In this document: piece after piece, positions 1 to 8,494 of the stretch | How the letters are laid out: every line of letters begins with the position of its first letter | Position numbering within the stretch: position 1 is the first letter of the stretch | Assembly (NCBI GenBank): GCA_021153265.1 | Contig: JAGKTU010000009.1 | Coordinates: forward strand, 1-45,942 | Length of the DNA stretch: 45,942 nucleotides | DNA from: Clostridia bacterium | Lineage (GTDB): Bacteria; Bacillota; Clostridia; Oscillospirales; Oscillospiraceae | Reading direction: 5' to 3' | The notes under the pieces: generated by a model | What the model saw: only the letters and a program-made list of their open reading frames with translations | Databases searched by the model: none | What the model was told of the DNA's origin: nothing | Made by a program: the position numbers and the translations under genes

Positions 1-103
1 AAGGTCTTTATTTCTTATCTAGTCTTGGGTTTCCTCAGAATATCTTTTATTGCCCTTTTTCGGCGTTTGTAGGATAGACTGGGTTGCCCGATTTCATATG
101 CAA

Positions 104-1105
104 TTATTCCCACTCGATGGTGCCGATGGGCTTGGGAGTCAGATCCATCAGGACACGGTTGATGCCCTCGACCTCGTGGGTGATCCGGTAGGTGATCTTG
201 TGCAGAATCTCGTAGGGGATCTCCTCGATGGTTGCGGTCATGGCGTCCTTGGTGTTGACGGCACGGATAATGGCAGGCCAGCCCTCGTAACGGCTCTCGT
301 CACGGACACCGACAGACTTAATGTCGGGAATGGCGATGAAGTACTGCCAGACCTTTTCGGCCAGTCCGCACTTGTCGAACTCTTCACGCAGGATGGCATC
401 TGCCTCGCGCAGAGCCTCCAGACGGTCACGGGTGATGGCGCCCAGGCAGCGGACACCCAGACCGGGGCCGGGGAAGGGCTGACGATAGACCATGGCGTGG
501 GGCAGGCCCAGAGCTTCGCCGACCACACGGACCTCGTCCTTGTACAGCAGCTTGATGGGCTCAACCAGCTCGAACTTCAGATCCTCGGGCAGGCCACCCA
601 CATTGTGGTGGGACTTGACGGCCTTCTTACCCTCGGCAGCCTTCATGGATTCCAGAATATCGGGGTAGATGGTACCCTGTGCCAGGAAGGTGATATCCTC
701 CAGCTTACGAGCCTCGTCGGCGAAGACAGTAATGAACTCTTTGCCGATGATCTTGCGCTTGCGCTCAGGCTCGGAAACACCGGCCAGCAGGTTCAGGAAG
801 TGATCGGTGGCATCCACATAAATCAGATTGGCATCCAGACCATCCTGGAACATCTTAATAACACTTTCAGACTCGTTCTTACGCATCAGACCGTGGTTCA
901 CGTGAACGCAGACCAGCTGCTTGCCGATGGCCTTGATCAGCAGGGCAGCGACAACAGAAGAGTCGACACCGCCGGACAGAGCCAGCAGAACTTTCTTATC
1001 GCCCACCTGTGCGCGAACCTCAGCAACCTGCTCATCGATAAACTTCTGAGCCAGCTCGAAGTTGGTGATCCGCTCCATGGACGCGGGACGTACATTACCA
1101 GACAT
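104..1105 (-). CDS. guaA: GMP synthase, ATP pyrophosphatase subunit only
   Basis: This enzyme converts XMP to GMP with ATP, the last step of guanine nucleotide synthesis. The PP-loop SGGVDSS is at residues 44-50, the FPGPGLGVR segment follows, and the C-terminal dimerisation domain ends in KPIGTIEWE, as in GuaA. The protein is 333 residues, whereas usual bacterial GuaA is about 510-525; the N-terminal glutamine amidotransferase domain is absent and is not encoded in the adjacent sequence. Stand-alone ATPase subunits are known from archaea and occur in some Clostridia, so ammonia may come from a separate GuaAa-like subunit or be used directly. The ATG at 1105 is chosen because GGAGG lies 7 bases upstream; an upstream in-frame TTG overlaps that ribosome site. 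It is transcribed alone from a good promoter at 1156-1184. Confidence 0.93.
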   Translation of the reverse strand: MSGNVRPASMERITNFELAQKFIDEQVAEVRAQVGDKKVLLALSGGVDSSVVAALLIKAIGKQLVCVHVNHGLMRKNESESVIKMFQDGLDANLIYVDATDHFLNLLAGVSEPERKRKIIGKEFITVFADEARKLEDITFLAQGTIYPDILESMKAAEGKKAVKSHHNVGGLPEDLKFELVEPIKLLYKDEVRVVGEALGLPHAMVYRQPFPGPGLGVRCLGAITRDRLEALREADAILREEFDKCGLAEKVWQYFIAIPDIKSVGVRDESRYEGWPAIIRAVNTKDAMTATIEEIPYEILHKITYRITHEVEGINRVLMDLTPKPIGTIEWE

Positions 1106-1155
1106 ATGATTACCCTCCAAAATTCAAATTAAAGTATGGGTTTCTGAATGGAAAT

Positions 1156-1184
1156 ATTATAAACCCAGATAATTCAGACTGCAA
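1156..1184 (-). promoter_or_regulatory. Sigma-A promoter of guaA
   Basis: Read on the minus strand, TTGCAG (1179-1184) and TATAAT (1156-1161) are separated by 17 bases, about 50 bases upstream of the guaA start. This is a sequence match only. Confidence 0.7.
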
Positions 1185-1254
1185 GTAATTCTTTTTACCA
1201 ATTTCAAATTTTGTCGATGTAACAAGAATACACAAACGATTCTTGCGTATTTTG

Positions 1255-1282
1255 TTGCAATTTGGCGGAGGTGTGGTATAAT
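1255..1282 (+). promoter_or_regulatory. Sigma-A promoter of the PfkB kinase gene
   Basis: TTGCAA (1255-1260) and TATAAT (1277-1282) are 16 bases apart, and a TGG just before the -10 gives an extended -10 element. The ATG of the next gene is 28 bases downstream. Confidence 0.72.
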
Positions 1283-1309
1283 AGCGAAAATAGAAGCGGA
1301 GGGACGACT

Positions 1310-2242
1310 ATGGGCATTGTGGTCATTGGCGCAGTCTTTGTAGACATTAAGGGGTATCCGGAGTCCAATTTTATTCCTACAGGACGGAATGTGGGCAGGG
1401 TAGAGCAGGTTCACGGCGGCGTGGGCCGAAATGTCGCGGAGGATATCGCCAATTGCGAACTTCGGCCAACTTTTGTCAGCCTTGTAGACGAGACAGGAAC
1501 CGGCGTTGATGTGATCCGAAAACTGAAGAGCCACAGGGTCAACACCGATTATATCCGCCAAACCCGGGACGGTATGGGCGCATGGCTGGCTGTATTTGAC
1601 AATGACGGCGATGTGTGCGCGTCCATCTCCAAGCGGCCCAATTTAATGCCCATCGCCGACATTCTGGACCAGCATGGTGACGAAATCTTCGCCAACGCCG
1701 ACAGTGTCATCGTCGAGATCGACGTGGACAAGGAGATCGTCAAGCGTGTTTTTAAGCTGGCTAAGAAATACGGAAAAAAAGTATTCTCGGTGGTTGCCAA
1801 TATGAGCATCGCGCTGGAGCGCCGAGACTTCCTCAAGTCTATCGACTGCTTTGTGTGCAACCTGCAGGAGTCTGGCATCCTGTTCTCTGACGATTATTCC
1901 GAAAAGTCGGCAGATGAGATGGTGCAGATCATCTCCCAGAAGGTTCAGGCGGCTAAGATCCCCAGTATGATCGTGACTATGGGTGGAGAAGGTGCGGTCT
2001 ATGCGGATATTCACGGTGATAAGGGATTCTGCCCTGCAAGACGTGTAGAGGTCAAGGATACCACCGGCGCCGGCGACTCCTTCTGCGCAGGCGTGGCCAT
2101 CGGACTGACTTACGGTAAGAGTTTGAAAGAGGCCTGCGACATTGGTGCTATGCTGGCTGCTTCCGTCATTGTAACTTCTGAGAATGTCTGCCCCAGATTC
2201 CTGCCCAGAGAGCTGGGGTTGGATATGGATGTTGCGGATTGA
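1310..2242 (+). CDS. PfkB-family carbohydrate or nucleoside kinase
   Basis: This is a cytosolic sugar or nucleoside kinase of the ribokinase/PfkB fold, 310 residues and of normal length. The N-terminal region has the HGGVGRNVAEDIA substrate-binding glycines. The C-terminal signature DTTGAGDSFCAG is at about residues 250-261, with the second Asp (about 256) as the expected catalytic base. The ATG at 1310 is preferred over the upstream in-frame TTG at 1262, which lies inside the promoter; a GGAGGG ribosome site precedes 1310. The substrate cannot be read from the sequence; the family covers ribose, fructose, adenosine and pseudouridine. It has its own promoter and is followed by a hairpin, so it is probably monocistronic. 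Confidence 0.9.
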   Translation: MGIVVIGAVFVDIKGYPESNFIPTGRNVGRVEQVHGGVGRNVAEDIANCELRPTFVSLVDETGTGVDVIRKLKSHRVNTDYIRQTRDGMGAWLAVFDNDGDVCASISKRPNLMPIADILDQHGDEIFANADSVIVEIDVDKEIVKRVFKLAKKYGKKVFSVVANMSIALERRDFLKSIDCFVCNLQESGILFSDDYSEKSADEMVQIISQKVQAAKIPSMIVTMGGEGAVYADIHGDKGFCPARRVEVKDTTGAGDSFCAGVAIGLTYGKSLKEACDIGAMLAASVIVTSENVCPRFLPRELGLDMDVAD

Positions 2243-2260
2243 TTCCATAAAATTACCGAA

Positions 2261-2286
2261 ACAGCAGGGCAAAGCCGCCCTGCTGT
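2261..2286 (+). terminator. Probable terminator hairpin after the PfkB kinase
   Basis: A perfect 10-bp stem (ACAGCAGGGC with its complement) has a 6-base loop. The downstream T-tract is poor, so termination may be inefficient. Confidence 0.5.
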
Positions 2287-2376
2287 TGTCATATGTGGAA
2301 AAATGTGGACATCGTACTTTTCTTTTTTGATACCATGTACTATAATCAGAAAAAATCAGATTGGAGTTGATCACAA

Positions 2377-3276
2377 ATGATTTTAGAGCTGAAAAACATT
2401 CAAAAAAGCTTCGGCGAAAAGTGCGTTCTTTCCGGCATTTCTTTCCGTGCCGAAAGCGGAAAGGCTTTTGGTCTGCTGGGTAGAAACGGTGCCGGTAAGA
2501 CCACATCCATCCGGATTCTGATGGACGTATTTCCAGCGGAGGATGGCTGTGTGCTAGTGGACGGAAAGCCCATTGATTATCGGCAGATCAAGATCGGCTA
2601 TCTCCCGGAGGAAAGGGGACTGTATCCCAAGAAAATTATTCTGGATCAGTTGGTCTATTTTGCACAGCTGAAGGGTATGCGCCGCAGGGAAGCCGTCAAA
2701 TCGGTTGACTATTGGTTGGAACGTCTGGGTATGATGGAGTACCGCAATAAGCGGCTGGATACTCTTTCCAAGGGTAACCAGCAGAAAATCCAGCTCATTA
2801 CCGCCTTGGCTCATGATCCTGATATCGTGATTCTGGACGAGCCCTTCTCGGGACTTGACCCCGTCAACGCCATTCTCTTGAAGGATGTGGTCAAGGAACA
2901 GATCAGCCGCGGAAAAATCGTCCTCTTCTCCAGCCATCAGATGAGCTATATCGAAGAATTCTGCGACAGTATCGCCATTCTGAACGCGGGAAAGGTCGCT
3001 ATCCACGGCGATCTGCGTGAGATCAAGCGCAATTATGTTCGCGACCGCTTGGTCGTGCGTACGGTATCACCCGAGTCCCTCCGGGCCGAGTTCGGTGAAG
3101 CCTGCACGGTGCTGGAAAATGGCGATCTGCTGATTCAGCTGGCTTCTCCTGAGGAAAAGAAACACACGATGAAGCACATTGTGGAGCATTATGATGTCGA
3201 TGAAGTTCGGGTTTATGAACCCTCTCTTAACGATATCTTCGTTGAGTATGCCGGCGATGCGCCCAAGGAGGACTGA
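2377..3276 (+). CDS. ABC transporter ATP-binding protein, NatA-like
   Basis: This is the nucleotide-binding subunit of an ABC-2 type exporter, 299 residues. Walker A GRNGAGKTT is at residues 35-43, the signature LSKGNQQK at about 130, Walker B ILDEPFSGLD at about 152, and the switch His in SSHQMS. The C-terminal extension of about 80 residues after the ATPase core is typical of NatA/YhaQ-type proteins. The permease begins 3 bases after the stop codon, so the two form an operon. A TATAAT at 2341-2346 could be its -10, but no good -35 is present. The substrate is not known; sodium, drugs and peptides are reported for relatives. Confidence 0.92.
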   Translation: MILELKNIQKSFGEKCVLSGISFRAESGKAFGLLGRNGAGKTTSIRILMDVFPAEDGCVLVDGKPIDYRQIKIGYLPEERGLYPKKIILDQLVYFAQLKGMRRREAVKSVDYWLERLGMMEYRNKRLDTLSKGNQQKIQLITALAHDPDIVILDEPFSGLDPVNAILLKDVVKEQISRGKIVLFSSHQMSYIEEFCDSIAILNAGKVAIHGDLREIKRNYVRDRLVVRTVSPESLRAEFGEACTVLENGDLLIQLASPEEKKHTMKHIVEHYDVDEVRVYEPSLNDIFVEYAGDAPKED

Positions 3277-3279
3277 AAG

Positions 3280-4530
3280 ATGAGACAGTTTGGAACAATC
3301 CTGAGCTTTGAGCTGAAAAGCTATTTTAAGAATAAGGTCTTTGTAGGTATCACGGTATTCCTTGTGGCTCTGATCGCCATCGTCATGTGCTTTCCGCGGA
3401 TAAGCGCCATGTTTGCCTCTGATGAGGCGGATGCCGCCGAGGTTGCATCCGAGGATAAAAGCATTATGCTGATCAAAGCGCAAACAGAGGAACAGGCCAT
3501 GCTGACGGAGGAACTGTTTTCCGCTGTGTTCACGGACTATGAAATTCGCGGAACCGGTGACGACATTTCCGCCATTCAGGAGCAGATCCTCTCCGGTGAA
3601 GCGGAATGTGCTTTCGTTATGACCGGTGATACTTCCTATACTTATTACGTCAACAACCTTTCCATGTACGATATGAATGCGGAAATTGCTAACGAAGTGC
3701 TGCAGAAGCTCTATCAGATGAATGCCATGATGGAATCCGGCATTACCCCAGAGAAGACCGCATCGATCATGAGTATCGAGATCACTGGCAGTGTGGAGAA
3801 TCTCGGTGTCGATCAGATGGACAACTTCTTCTATACCTACATCATGATTTTCGCCCTGTACATGGTTATTTTGCTGTACGGTCAGATGGTTTCCACCAAT
3901 GTGGCTACGGAGAAATCCTCCCGCGCTATGGAAGTTCTGGTCACCAGTGCGAAGCCTACGGCCATGATGTTCGGCAAGGTACTGGCATCCTGCCTGGCAG
4001 GTCTGATGCAGCTGGTGGCTGTGTTCGGCGCTGCGCTGCTGTTCTACCAGTTGAACAAGTCCTATTGGGGTGGAAATATCATCGTGGAGTCTATTTTCAA
4101 CATCCCCCCGGCGCTGTTGGTATATATGCTGGTTTTCTTCGTGCTGGGTTTCCTGATCTACGCGTTCCTCTTTGGTGCCATCGGATCCACCGCCACTAAG
4201 CTGGAGGACATCAACACCTCCACTATGCCGCTGATGTTCCTGTTTATCATCGCGTTTATGGTGGTCGTGTTCTCCATGAGCTCCGGTAACATCGATAATG
4301 CCGCTATGAAAGTCTGCTCCTTTGTCCCGTTTACCTCTCCCATGGCTATGTTTACCCGAATCGCTATGAGTACCGTGCCGTGGTATGAAATTCTGATCTC
4401 CATTGGCATTCTGATTGGCTCCACCATCGGTGTAGGTGTGATCTCCGCAAAGATCTACCGGGTGGGTGTGCTGCTGTATGGTACAACGCCGAAGATCGGC
4501 GCCATCCTGAAGGCTGTCTGGCGACACTGA
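3280..4530 (+). CDS. ABC-2 type transporter permease, NatB-like
   Basis: This membrane subunit (416 residues) partners the ATPase just upstream, with AAGGAGG before its ATG. It has one N-terminal membrane segment near residues 20-40, then a large extracytoplasmic domain of about 150 residues (DEADAAEVASEDKSIML onward). A C-terminal cluster of about five membrane segments runs from residue 185 to 400 and includes the conserved EKSSRAMEVLVTS loop of ABC-2 exporters. The arrangement matches NatB/YhaP proteins. A strong hairpin ends the operon. Confidence 0.9.
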   Translation: MRQFGTILSFELKSYFKNKVFVGITVFLVALIAIVMCFPRISAMFASDEADAAEVASEDKSIMLIKAQTEEQAMLTEELFSAVFTDYEIRGTGDDISAIQEQILSGEAECAFVMTGDTSYTYYVNNLSMYDMNAEIANEVLQKLYQMNAMMESGITPEKTASIMSIEITGSVENLGVDQMDNFFYTYIMIFALYMVILLYGQMVSTNVATEKSSRAMEVLVTSAKPTAMMFGKVLASCLAGLMQLVAVFGAALLFYQLNKSYWGGNIIVESIFNIPPALLVYMLVFFVLGFLIYAFLFGAIGSTATKLEDINTSTMPLMFLFIIAFMVVVFSMSSGNIDNAAMKVCSFVPFTSPMAMFTRIAMSTVPWYEILISIGILIGSTIGVGVISAKIYRVGVLLYGTTPKIGAILKAVWRH

Positions 4531-4537
4531 GCAAAAA

Positions 4538-4564
4538 ACCTCCGGCTTTTGCCGGAGGTATTTT
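4538..4564 (+). terminator. Bidirectional rho-independent terminator
   Basis: The stem ACCTCCGGC and its complement enclose a TTTT loop, with A6 on the left and TATTTT on the right. It therefore works for the ABC operon on the plus strand and for the convergent MATE gene on the minus strand. Confidence 0.85.
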
Positions 4565-4565
4565 A

Positions 4566-5918
4566 CTATTGCAGGCGGTTTTGATAGGGCAGTTTCTTTA
4601 AAACGGCGATTTGAATCGGCACAGCGCAGAGAAAGGTCAAGACATCCGCCGCTGCCTGCGCCATCTGAATACCCAGCAGGCCCCAGAATGATGGCAGGAT
4701 CAACACCATCGGGATAAAGAACAGTCCCTGGCGGGCAACGGACAGGAAGGTAGCCGGTATGGTTTTACCCATAGATTGCTGCATCATGTTGCTCATGACG
4801 ATCCAGCTTTGTACGCAGAAGCTGACGCATTGGAATCGCAGAGCGACTGCGCCACAGGCAATCACATCCGGATCATCGCGGAACAGGGAAATGAGCTGAG
4901 GTGCGAAAATAAATCCCAGTGTACCAATGCCAAGCAGCAGAATGAAGGAATACTTGACGCAGAACCAGAAACCTTCCCGGACGCGTTTATAGAGTCCGGC
5001 ACCGTAATTAAAGCCGCAGACCGGCTGAAAGCCCTGTCCAAAGCCCAGCATGGCGGAAGCACCGAACATGGTCACCCGCTGCACTACGCCCATGGCGGCG
5101 ATTGCCGCATCGGAATAGGGCTGGGCGGCATGGTTTAAGCAGATGGTAGCCAAGGATGCCAGACATTGCCGGGCCAAAGATGGCAGACCTCCCTGAAAGA
5201 TCAGCTTAAAATAGGAGAATTTGAGACTTACATTGCGAATGCGGATGCGGATATTGCTTCCCTTGCTGCAGCCGTAATACAGCAGGCAGAAACTGATAAA
5301 CTGGCTGATGATGGTCGCCCAGCCGGCACCGGCGATGCCCATGCGGAAAGTAAAGATCAGAAGGGGATCCAGAGCAATATTGATCACAGCGCCGGTTACG
5401 ATGCCATACATGGCATATTTCGCGCTGCCTTGAAAGCGAAGCTGATTGTTCAGAACAAGAGAGGCAGTCATCCATGGCGCACCGATGAGGATCACCCGGA
5501 GGTAGGCTTCCGTATAGGGCAAAATGGTCTGCGTAGAGCCAAGAAAGAAGGCCAGCGGCTTCAGAAATATCTGTCCCAGGATACAGATCGCCAAACCAAC
5601 AGCCAGTGCGGAATAAAACCCGGTGGCTGCCATATGGGAGGCCTCTTCATAGTTGCGCTTACCCAACTCACGGGAGATGTAGTTGCCGCTACCCTGACCG
5701 AAGAAGAAACCTACTGCCTGAATGATGGCCATCATGGAGAACACCACACCCACTGCGCCTGTGGCTGCATTGCTGTTGAGCATTCCCACGAAGTATGTAT
5801 CAGCCATGTTGTAAAACGATGTTACCAGCATGCTGATCACGCAGGGAACTGCCAGAGAGCAGATCAGCCTGCCGACAGGCGGCTCGGTCATTTGTCTGTA
5901 TTTTTCGTCCTGGTTCAT
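4566..5918 (-). CDS. MATE-family multidrug/sodium antiporter
   Basis: This is an inner-membrane cation-coupled exporter of the MATE family, 450 residues with about 12 hydrophobic segments. The N-terminal portion MTEPPVGRLICSLAVPC followed by SFYNMADTYFVG is characteristic of the clostridial/DinF-like branch, as is the later GFGQGFQPVCGFNYGA segment. The ATG at 5918 is chosen because AAAGGTGATATC precedes it; a 20-residue upstream extension has no ribosome site and overlaps the -10 region. It is transcribed alone from 5950-5978 and ends at the shared terminator. The substrate cannot be predicted. Confidence 0.93.
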   Translation of the reverse strand: MNQDEKYRQMTEPPVGRLICSLAVPCVISMLVTSFYNMADTYFVGMLNSNAATGAVGVVFSMMAIIQAVGFFFGQGSGNYISRELGKRNYEEASHMAATGFYSALAVGLAICILGQIFLKPLAFFLGSTQTILPYTEAYLRVILIGAPWMTASLVLNNQLRFQGSAKYAMYGIVTGAVINIALDPLLIFTFRMGIAGAGWATIISQFISFCLLYYGCSKGSNIRIRIRNVSLKFSYFKLIFQGGLPSLARQCLASLATICLNHAAQPYSDAAIAAMGVVQRVTMFGASAMLGFGQGFQPVCGFNYGAGLYKRVREGFWFCVKYSFILLLGIGTLGFIFAPQLISLFRDDPDVIACGAVALRFQCVSFCVQSWIVMSNMMQQSMGKTIPATFLSVARQGLFFIPMVLILPSFWGLLGIQMAQAAADVLTFLCAVPIQIAVLKKLPYQNRLQ

Positions 5919-5949
5919 GATATCACCTTTTATATTTATAGATATGGGT

Positions 5950-5978
5950 ATTATACATCCATATATCCCATTTTTCAA
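5950..5978 (-). promoter_or_regulatory. Sigma-A promoter of the MATE gene
   Basis: Read on the minus strand, TTGAAA (5973-5978) and TATAAT (5950-5955) are 17 bases apart, 32 bases upstream of the ATG. Confidence 0.72.
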
Positions 5979-5989
5979 TCAGATGTGAA

Positions 5990-6013
5990 ACACCCCACCG
6001 TTTGGTGGGGTGT
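5990..6013 (-). terminator. Terminator hairpin after the TSCPD gene
   Basis: A perfect 10-bp stem (ACACCCCACC with its complement) has a 4-base loop and lies just downstream of the minus-strand TSCPD gene. The T-tract is short. Confidence 0.6.
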
Positions 6014-6026
6014 TGGTGCTGTAAAA

Positions 6027-6275
6027 TCAGCCTTCCTTGGCAGCTTTCAGTGCCTGGGCAAGCTGGTCGGGGCAGGAAGTGCTCTTCATACCGCACTTGA
6101 CGCCTTCGATCCGGGCGATGACCTCGTCCATGTCCATGCCTTCTACCAGAGCACCAATGCCCTTGAGATTGCCGTTGCAGCCGCCGATGAACTGAACGTT
6201 CTTGACCTTACCATTCTCCACGTCGAAGATGATCTCGCGGGAGCAGGTGCCATGGGTCTTGTAATTGTAAGTCAT
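6027..6275 (-). CDS. TSCPD domain protein (TIGR03905-like)
   Basis: An 82-residue protein that is entirely a TSCPD domain, as found at the C-terminus of some class II ribonucleotide reductases and as a free-standing family in anaerobic Firmicutes. Four cysteines are visible: HGTCSREI, GGCNGNL, VKCGMKS and TSCPDQL, the last giving the family its name. They suggest metal or cofactor binding, but the function of the free-standing form is not established. It lies 21 bases downstream of the YbaK-type gene and is probably cotranscribed from 6786-6814. Confidence 0.88.
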   Translation of the reverse strand: MTYNYKTHGTCSREIIFDVENGKVKNVQFIGGCNGNLKGIGALVEGMDMDEVIARIEGVKCGMKSTSCPDQLAQALKAAKEG

Positions 6276-6296
6276 AATGTAAAATTCCTTTCTGTT

Positions 6297-6770
6297 TCAC
6301 AGAATAATGTCCACAAATTCAGCCGAAACATATTCAGCCAGTGCTTCCGTCGGAACCACCATCTGATGTCCTCTTTCGCCGGCAGAAACCGCAATTTCCT
6401 CCCAGAGTATCGCTGTTTCGTCGAAGAAAGTGGGATATCGCTTTTTCATACCCACAGGGCTGCATCCGCCCCGGATATATCCGGTAAGACCAAGCAGCTC
6501 CTTTACGGGAACCAGTTCCATGTTTTTGTCCCCTGCAGCTTTTGCTGCTTTTTTCAGACTCAATTCACAGCACACCGGAATGCAGAAAACGCAGATCCCT
6601 TTTCGCTCACCCCGGGCAACCAGTGTTTTGAACACCTGCTCACCGGGCATGCCGATGGCTTTTGCCGCGTGGTTGCCATTTAAGTCTTTTTCGTCAAACT
6701 CATAGAAATATTCCCGGCAGGGGATACCTGCCAGCTGTAAAAGCCGGACAGCATTGGTTTTTGTTGCCAT
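6297..6770 (-). CDS. ybaK: YbaK/EbsC-family Cys-tRNA(Pro) deacylase
   Basis: This 157-residue protein of the YbaK branch hydrolyses Cys-tRNA(Pro) formed by prolyl-tRNA synthetase misacylation. The conserved Lys in QVFKTLV is residue 48, and the GYIRGGCSPVGMKK and FFDETA segments are typical of the family. The ATG at 6770 is chosen; the ORF extends 12 residues further, but that extension covers the promoter's downstream region. The ribosome site (GGTGATT) is weak. It is the first gene of a two-gene operon with the TSCPD protein. Confidence 0.9.
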   Translation of the reverse strand: MATKTNAVRLLQLAGIPCREYFYEFDEKDLNGNHAAKAIGMPGEQVFKTLVARGERKGICVFCIPVCCELSLKKAAKAAGDKNMELVPVKELLGLTGYIRGGCSPVGMKKRYPTFFDETAILWEEIAVSAGERGHQMVVPTEALAEYVSAEFVDIIL

Positions 6771-6785
6771 AGAATCACCGCACCC

Positions 6786-6814
6786 ATTATACGATATGTT
6801 TTCCAATCGTGCAA
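6786..6814 (-). promoter_or_regulatory. Sigma-A promoter of ybaK-TSCPD
   Basis: Read on the minus strand, TTGCAC (6809-6814) and TATAAT (6786-6791) are 17 bases apart. Confidence 0.72.
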
Positions 6815-6870
6815 GAGGGAATTAAGGCCACAAAAACGGTTACCCTAAGAAAAAACAAAGGAGTTTGACT

Positions 6871-7569
6871 ATGGAAAACGAAAAGAACCCGGAGCAGACC
6901 AAAATGGATCAGATTGTGGAGCTTGGCTCGGACATCACAAAGTCGAAAAAGGGCAATATCTATACTCTGACCATCATTGGGCAGGTGGAAGGTCACCAAG
7001 TCGCGCCTGAGACGGTAAAGACTACGAAATATGAGCATGTGCTGCCGCTTTTGGCCGGGATCGAGGAAAGCGATGAGATCGACGGTCTGCTGCTTCTGCT
7101 CAATACCGTGGGCGGTGATATCGAGGCCGGTCTTGCAATCGCGGAAATGATCGCCGGTATGAAAAAACCCACGGTGTCGCTGGTTTTGGGAGGCGGTCAT
7201 TCCATCGGAATCCCTTTGGCTGTGTGTACCAAGAAAAGCTTTATCACACCAACCGCCAGCATGACGGTGCATCCGGTGCGGATGACCGGTCTTGTGGTGG
7301 GCGCTCCCCAGACATTCCGGTATTTTCAGCGGATCCAGGAGCAGATAGCGGACTTTGTTACTGCCAATTCCGGTATCAGCCGGGAACGGTTTGAACAGTA
7401 TATGATGGCGACGGGGGAGATGGCCACCGATGTGGGCACGATCCTCTATGGCAAAGAGGCGGTATCCTCCGGCCTGATCGATGAATTGGGCGGTCTGAAT
7501 GATGCGCTGACAGAGCTTCATGGGATGATCGACGCAGAAAAGTCCAGGAAAGAAAAAGGAAAAGATTAA
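6871..7569 (+). CDS. ClpP/TepA-like serine protease (translocation-enhancing protein family)
   Basis: This is a ClpP/crotonase-fold protein of 232 residues. The oxyanion glycines are in NTVGGDIEAG (about 79-88), the nucleophile Ser111 is in GGGHSIG, and the general base His134 is in MTVHPV. The arrangement matches the TepA (YmfB-like) branch of B. subtilis, reported to assist protein export and to act in spores, rather than core ClpP. The ATG at 6871 has AAAGGAG upstream; the in-frame TTG at 6865 overlaps that spacing and is less likely. In B. subtilis tepA lies just before spoIIIE, and a similar order (tepA, UppP-like, ftsK/spoIIIE) is seen here. Confidence 0.87.
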   Translation: MENEKNPEQTKMDQIVELGSDITKSKKGNIYTLTIIGQVEGHQVAPETVKTTKYEHVLPLLAGIEESDEIDGLLLLLNTVGGDIEAGLAIAEMIAGMKKPTVSLVLGGGHSIGIPLAVCTKKSFITPTASMTVHPVRMTGLVVGAPQTFRYFQRIQEQIADFVTANSGISRERFEQYMMATGEMATDVGTILYGKEAVSSGLIDELGGLNDALTELHGMIDAEKSRKEKGKD

Positions 7570-7584
7570 ATTTTGATTTAGGAC

Positions 7585-7613
7585 TGGAAATCCTTCGTCC
7601 GATGTGGTATCAT
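7585..7613 (+). promoter_or_regulatory. Probable promoter before the UppP-like gene
   Basis: An extended -10 (TGG followed by TATCAT, 7605-7613) has a weak -35 TGGAAA (7585-7590) at 17 bases. AAAGGAGG follows before the gene start. Confidence 0.5.
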
Positions 7614-7650
7614 ATGGTGTAAAACTTTGTAAAGGAGGGACAGGCAGAAC

Positions 7651-8481
7651 ATGGACTGGCTGTATCATATTCTCTATGGGGCGCTCAGCGGACTGGCGGA
7701 CATTCTGCCTGTCTCCGCACCGGCCCATCAGCAGCTTTTTAATGCCATGATTCCGGACGATACCATTTCGCCGCTAACCCGGCTGATGGTACATATGGCG
7801 ATGTTTGGAGCGTTGTACTATACCTGCCACAATCAGCTGATCCGAATTGCCCGGGCAGTCAAATTGGCCAGAATTCCGAAACGCAGACGAAAGCGCCCTC
7901 TGGATACCAAGAGTCTGATGGAACTGCAAATGCTCAAAACCATGGCAATTCCCGTGATCATCGGATTTATCTTCTATTCAAAGGCCACAGCATTTGTAAA
8001 CACACTTATGGTAATGTCGGTGATGCTGCTGATCAACGGCCTGATTCTCTATATTCCTCAGTACCTGCCCGGAAGTAACAAGGATGCCCGGAGCATGACG
8101 CCTGTCGATTCTTTCCTGATGGGCCTCGGTGGGGGACTGGCTGTGCTTCCCGGTCTTTCAGCCATCGGCGTGACCACCTCCATCGGCAGTGTCCGGGGTG
8201 GCGAAAAGAGTTTCAATTTCCAGATCGCGCTGGCCATGAACATGGGCGTGATGATGGGTGTCATTCTGATGGACATAATCGGAATGTTTGCAACCGGTAT
8301 GGATGTTGATGGATTTATGGGTTTTCTGTGTTCCTGTGTTGCAGCAGCGGCTGCGTTTGGCGGCTGCATGCTCGGCATCCGCTTAATGAAGAAACTGGCA
8401 CAGAAGGCGGGGTTCGGCATTTTTGCGTACTATTGCTGGGGCGCAGCGCTGTTCTCCTTCATTCTTTACTTAACCACCTAA
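7651..8481 (+). CDS. UppP/BacA-like membrane protein with altered active site
   Basis: This integral membrane protein (276 residues, about 7-8 hydrophobic segments) is of the undecaprenyl pyrophosphate phosphatase family by fold and length. The motif GLADILPVSAPAH (14-26) corresponds to the family's GLTEFLPVSSTGH, and LPGLSAIG (166-173) to the PGxSRSG loop. Judged against E. coli UppP, catalytic Glu17 becomes Ser13, Glu21 becomes Asp17 and Arg174 becomes Ala171, while His30 is kept as His26. It may therefore be inactive or have another activity on prenyl lipids. The strong ribosome site AAAGGAGG precedes it, and ftsK begins 13 bases after its stop. Confidence 0.8.
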   Translation: MDWLYHILYGALSGLADILPVSAPAHQQLFNAMIPDDTISPLTRLMVHMAMFGALYYTCHNQLIRIARAVKLARIPKRRRKRPLDTKSLMELQMLKTMAIPVIIGFIFYSKATAFVNTLMVMSVMLLINGLILYIPQYLPGSNKDARSMTPVDSFLMGLGGGLAVLPGLSAIGVTTSIGSVRGGEKSFNFQIALAMNMGVMMGVILMDIIGMFATGMDVDGFMGFLCSCVAAAAAFGGCMLGIRLMKKLAQKAGFGIFAYYCWGAALFSFILYLTT

Positions 8482-8494
8482 GGGGGTAGACCTG

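Noticed and set aside
50..1132. A 360-codon plus-strand frame opposite guaA
   Set aside because: It is antisense to a clear GMP synthase subunit and has no ribosome site or family match.
5166..6683. A 505-codon plus-strand frame opposite the MATE, TSCPD and YbaK genes
   Set aside because: It crosses three supported genes and their promoters on the other strand and carries no domain.
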